From the NCBI GenBank assembly GCA_945946715.1, contig CAMEWU010000079.1, forward strand, positions 1 through 9,684: 9,684 nucleotides of DNA. The letters run 5' to 3'. Source of the DNA: an uncultured Clostridium sp. GTDB lineage: Bacteria; Bacillota; Clostridia; Lachnospirales; Lachnospiraceae. Positions 6,785 through 9,684 of the stretch are shown here, piece after piece; within the stretch, counting starts at the first letter, position 1, and each line of letters opens with the position of its first letter. The notes beneath the pieces were generated by a model. It was not told the DNA's origin. It did no database searches and worked only from the letters and a program-made list of their open reading frames with translations. A program made the translations under genes and the position numbers.

Positions 6785-8866
6785 TTATTGCTGTATTGGT
6801 GCCGCACCAATAATCTGCTTCTGTACCTTTAGTAAATCCAGTGCAGATACGGAGCCACTCCGTTTTACATTTGCCGCTTCCAGATATGCACCATCCAGTG
6901 AAGCTGCGCCAATCAAATGCTTCTGTATCTTTAATAAATCTAAGGCATTAATCAAACCGTCTCCCGAAACATCGCCATAAATAACTACTGTATAGCTGTA
7001 TGTGTTGGTTCCATCCGAAACCCGAACAATATTTCCGGTTCCTACTGTACCTGTATTCACTGTAGTTCCATCTGATTTATATACCGTTGCCGTACCGGAT
7101 GAAATTCCCAATCCATTAATCATAGTTGCTGCATCGGTTCCAACCGAAATGCCGGACAATTGTGTTCCGCTTACCTTGTATGTGGTATTCATAGTTGGGC
7201 CTTCCGGTGTGCTTGGCTGAGCCGGCGTATTAGGCTGTTCCGGTGTTCCAGGCTGAGCCGGTGTATCCGGTATATTTCCGGAAGCATCTTTCCGGACTAT
7301 GGTTATATTATAGGTTCTGGTTGTTCCATTCTGTGCTGTCACTGTTATCGGAACCACATTGGTTCCTACTGCCAATGCAATACTTCCAATTCCGGCGATA
7401 CTTGCTTTTGTATGTACCGTTGTGGCAGAAACAGATACGGAGCTGACATCATTTGACACAATCAGAGAGTAATCTGTATTTCCACCGGTAAAGGTTGGTG
7501 TCAGGCTATATCCGGATATAGATAAACTGCTTAACCAGTTATTCGGACTACCGGAATCTGCCGGTTTTGCCACTGCCGTTTCCGGCATATTCTGATACAC
7601 CGGTATCTTAAATACCAAAGCAGAATTTAACAATCCATTATTCTTATATGCTTTATACATAGAAGCCGCCTCACTTGCCGGTGCCTGAACATTCGTCATA
7701 TATTGATGTCCGTATAGATTTCCTGTGTATACCACATTAAACTTCTGGGTATATAACGTATCCTGCCCACGGTTAATGTAAGATTTTCCTATGAATTCCG
7801 AGCCACCCATAATAGCTTTATATGCTGAATTCCACGGTCTTCCATAAGTACCGGAAAGAGATGCCCATGCAAGCCCTTTATTCACAGCTCCTCCACCAGC
7901 TGAATCCACAGAACCGACATTAAAGAAATTAAAAATACCCGGATAATTCGTACTGGTTCCGGTAGCATTCACACCTGCTGTCTCTCCCATTTCCTGCCGC
8001 ATTCGAGATGCCAGATGATATGGGCTTACATCATATGTTGCTGCTGCTTCCATCAAAATATCAGAAAATGTACGTGCTTCTCCAGTCGGGCAGCTATTCA
8101 ACATAAAACTGTTGGCTAAAATTGCTTCAACTCCTGCCGCATTATGAACACTGTTGTCATATGATAGCTGCTCAAAAGCAAAAATATAGGTTTCATATAA
8201 ATATGTACGAGGATCCATGTAATAAGAAACTAAATCCTTGGAAGCAGCAAACCATGTCCTTCCATCATAAGAATACCAAGTATCGCTGGCCCAATCATAA
8301 CCGACCGATGTTTCTCGCCAATTATAATGAGGAGCCGACGCCGTACCCTGCACCAGATTCTTAATCTGACCCTGCTTGTTTCTTTCATTTTCAATTACTG
8401 TATTCCAGTCCAGTCCGGTCTGCACTGCAACAAATTTCCAATCAGAATGCAGTGCGTGCAAATCTCGTAAATAAGGTTTATAACTCTCAGGGAACCCCTG
8501 TGCCGTAAGATATGCTTCAAAATCACCATCTGTATTCGTAACAGTCACAAACTCTGCCGAAACATATCCTGTATAACTATCCGTAGTTCCGGATTTTGTA
8601 AACGTCACATGATACCAGTTTGTATCCGGCTGATCCAAAATTGTCAATTCCTGACCACCACTTATTTTAGTCAGTATTGTAGAATTCGTATTTGGTTCCT
8701 GGCGTACATTCAAATTCGTTACTCCCGGCGTTACCTGTGCTATTGTTTCAGCCATAACAGTGTATTCCGTTTCAAGAATACCTGTACCATGAAACATATT
8801 TATAGCCAAAAGAACACTCAGGCCCATTGCCAAAAGCTTTGTTCCTACGTTTTCTCTTTTTTTCAT
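6785..8866 (-). CDS. Secreted SH3b-glucosaminidase-cadherin-like-dockerin protein (wall hydrolase)
   Basis: The protein has 693 residues. A signal peptide covers about 1-39 (basic start, hydrophobic core, cleavage near VMA-E). A bacterial SH3 domain spans about 44-110 with LNVRQEPNTNSTIL. An N-acetylglucosaminidase-like (GH73-type) domain covers about 120-425, with SPYHLASRMRQEMG (281-294); Glu292 is the candidate catalytic acid. Then come a cadherin-like beta-sandwich (about 442-525), a Thr/Pro-rich linker (about 532-558), a small beta module (about 560-628) and a dockerin-type pair of repeats (629-690). Dockerin loop 1 is GDVSGDGLINALD; loop 2 is degenerate. It should cut the glycan strands of peptidoglycan outside the cell. 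ATG 8866 has AAGGGGA eight bases upstream. The next gene, 16 bp downstream, encodes a membrane-held cohesin-like protein, suggesting that the enzyme is tethered to the surface. Confidence 0.9.
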   Translation of the reverse strand: MKKRENVGTKLLAMGLSVLLAINMFHGTGILETEYTVMAETIAQVTPGVTNLNVRQEPNTNSTILTKISGGQELTILDQPDTNWYHVTFTKSGTTDSYTGYVSAEFVTVTNTDGDFEAYLTAQGFPESYKPYLRDLHALHSDWKFVAVQTGLDWNTVIENERNKQGQIKNLVQGTASAPHYNWRETSVGYDWASDTWYSYDGRTWFAASKDLVSYYMDPRTYLYETYIFAFEQLSYDNSVHNAAGVEAILANSFMLNSCPTGEARTFSDILMEAAATYDVSPYHLASRMRQEMGETAGVNATGTSTNYPGIFNFFNVGSVDSAGGGAVNKGLAWASLSGTYGRPWNSAYKAIMGGSEFIGKSYINRGQDTLYTQKFNVVYTGNLYGHQYMTNVQAPASEAASMYKAYKNNGLLNSALVFKIPVYQNMPETAVAKPADSGSPNNWLSSLSISGYSLTPTFTGGNTDYSLIVSNDVSSVSVSATTVHTKASIAGIGSIALAVGTNVVPITVTAQNGTTRTYNITIVRKDASGNIPDTPAQPGTPEQPNTPAQPSTPEGPTMNTTYKVSGTQLSGISVGTDAATMINGLGISSGTATVYKSDGTTVNTGTVGTGNIVRVSDGTNTYSYTVVIYGDVSGDGLINALDLLKIQKHLIGAASLDGAYLEAANVKRSGSVSALDLLKVQKQIIGAAPIQQ

Positions 8867-8932
8867 CTATGTATCCCCTTTATCTGAATTATGTTAACCG
8901 CAAGATATTGTCATTCATAATTACTGTACCAC

Positions 8933-8941
8933 AATATAACA
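8933..8941 (-). promoter_or_regulatory. Possible extended -10 promoter of the surface-protein operon
   Basis: On the minus strand TGT directly precedes TATATT (8938-8933), forming an extended -10 motif. No convincing -35 lies 17 bp upstream; that region is made of A-tracts (8953-8997), which could act as an UP element. The start site would be near 8926, leaving a leader of about 60 bases. Confidence 0.4.
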
Positions 8942-8952
8942 TAAAAATCATC

Positions 8953-8997
8953 TTTTTTTCGTTTTTCCCAATATTTTCATATTTTCTTCATTTTTTT
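8953..8997 (-). promoter_or_regulatory. A-tract array upstream of the surface-protein operon
   Basis: Five A-runs on the minus strand are centred near 8994, 8983, 8975, 8964 and 8956, that is about 8-11 bp apart. Such spacing near one helical turn favours a bent or rigid helix and can enhance polymerase binding. It lies between the purD terminator and the likely promoter. Confidence 0.35.
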
Positions 8998-8999
8998 GG

Positions 9000-9036
9000 C
9001 AAAAAAATGCCCAAGAGTATATTACTCTCAGGCATT
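9000..9036 (-). terminator. Rho-independent terminator after purD
   Basis: On the minus strand AATGCCTGAGAGTA (9036-9023) pairs with TACTCTTGGGCATT (9019-9006) across a three-base loop. In RNA the stem is 14 bp with two G-U pairs, and a T-run follows directly (9005-9001). It starts nine bases after the purD stop. Confidence 0.92.
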
Positions 9037-9045
9037 CTAAAATCC

Positions 9046-9684
9046 CTATGCTTCATCAATTGCTTTTCCAATATCGTGACGCATATATTTGTTTTCAAAG
9101 GTAACCCATTCAGTTGCCTTATAAGCATTGGCTCTGGCTTCTTTCAAATCTGTTCCCTTTGCAGTAATTCCAATCACTCTTCCCCCATTGGTTACAATTT
9201 TTCCATCCTTCCATGCTGTACCTGCATGAAATGCATAGTACCCTTCTTTACCTTTGAAATTATCCAGCCCCTTCAATTCATATCCCTTTTCATAAGAAAC
9301 CGGATAGCCATCAGAAGCTAACACCACACAAACAGCTGCGTTATCTTCAAATTGCAAATCAATCTGATCTAATGTACCATCGATACAAGCTTCCATTACA
9401 TCAATGATATCGTTCTTCATTCTCGGAAGTACTACCTGTGCCTCCGGGTCTCCAAACCGTGCATTATACTCCAACACCTTTGTTCCCTTTGGTGTAATCA
9501 TCAAACCACAGAATAGAATACCTACAAAATCTCTTCCTTCTGCTTTCATGGCAGCCATTGTCTTTTCATACACTTCTTTCTGACAAAATGCATCTATCTC
9601 GCTGGTATAAAATGGACTCGGAGAAAATGTTCCCATGCCACCAGTATTCAAGCCCTGATCTCCATCCTTTGCGCTCTTATTATC
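9046..9684 (-). CDS. purD: Phosphoribosylamine-glycine ligase, C-terminal part (cut by window edge)
   Basis: PurD joins phosphoribosylamine and glycine with ATP to form glycinamide ribonucleotide, the second step of purine synthesis. The frame is open to the window end, giving 212 residues; the N-terminal half lies outside. The visible part begins DNKSAKDGDQGLNTGGMG, the conserved ATP-grasp segment of the family. It contains the metal- and nucleotide-binding stretch LEYNARFGDPEAQ and ends with the usual C-terminal domain (GYYAFHAGT, then GGRVIGITAKG). An in-frame TTG at 9651 is the internal Leu of GLNTGGMG and not a start. The strong terminator just downstream suggests that purD is the last gene of its transcription unit. 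Confidence 0.96.
   Translation of the reverse strand, partial: DNKSAKDGDQGLNTGGMGTFSPSPFYTSEIDAFCQKEVYEKTMAAMKAEGRDFVGILFCGLMITPKGTKVLEYNARFGDPEAQVVLPRMKNDIIDVMEACIDGTLDQIDLQFEDNAAVCVVLASDGYPVSYEKGYELKGLDNFKGKEGYYAFHAGTAWKDGKIVTNGGRVIGITAKGTDLKEARANAYKATEWVTFENKYMRHDIGKAIDEA

Noticed and set aside
5242..6810. Cohesin-like gene starting at ATG 6810
   Set aside because: It would overlap the upstream gene and put 14 polar residues before the signal peptide; ATG 6768 has a GGAGG at the right distance.
9046..9651. A separate 201-residue gene starting with TTG at 9651
   Set aside because: The frame is open to the window end and the added residues (DNKSAKDGDQG) are PurD sequence; the TTG is an internal leucine.
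1..9684. CRISPR array, tRNA, rRNA, insertion sequence or prophage genes
   Set aside because: No spaced repeat array, cloverleaf, transposase or phage-type gene was seen on either strand.

Overview
The window looks like chromosomal DNA from an anaerobic, low-GC Firmicute of the class Clostridia, most likely a gut Lachnospiraceae relative. The reasons are AT-rich intergenic DNA, strong GGAGG-type ribosome binding sites, a ClpC-type Clp ATPase beside radA, a secreted SH3/glucosaminidase/dockerin protein paired with a membrane-anchored cohesin-like protein, and a perfect Spo0A-type box. The genus cannot be fixed from the sequence alone. All seven recognisable genes lie on the minus strand, so transcription runs from high to low coordinates.

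Right end to left: (a) 9684-9046 is the C-terminal part of purD (purine synthesis), cut by the window edge and closed by a strong terminator. (b) 8866-5242 is a two-gene cell-surface operon. Its first gene is a secreted SH3b/glucosaminidase/cadherin-like/dockerin protein. Its second gene is a cohesin-like/cadherin-like protein with a C-terminal membrane anchor. A rho-independent terminator ends it. (c) 5104-296 is a stress and DNA-repair cluster: a short YtrA-like GntR regulator overlapping clpC, then a small conserved protein of unknown function, then radA. A 39-bp, nearly perfect inverted repeat covers the -10 region of the gntR promoter and is probably the operator through which the regulator controls itself and clpC. 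In Bacilli this position is held by ctsR-mcsA-mcsB; no trace of those genes is seen here. (d) 295-1 is non-coding. It has a cluster of DnaA boxes, a perfect Spo0A box, two palindromes, an AT-rich stretch and a good leftward sigma-A promoter. It resembles a replication origin or the control region of dnaA.

The two most interesting candidates are the tethering pair (a dockerin-bearing wall hydrolase beside a membrane-bound cohesin-like protein) and the GntR-clpC control unit with its long palindromic operator. The oriC-like region is also notable because the genes beside it are transcribed towards it. Family names are from recall of motifs, not from a database search.
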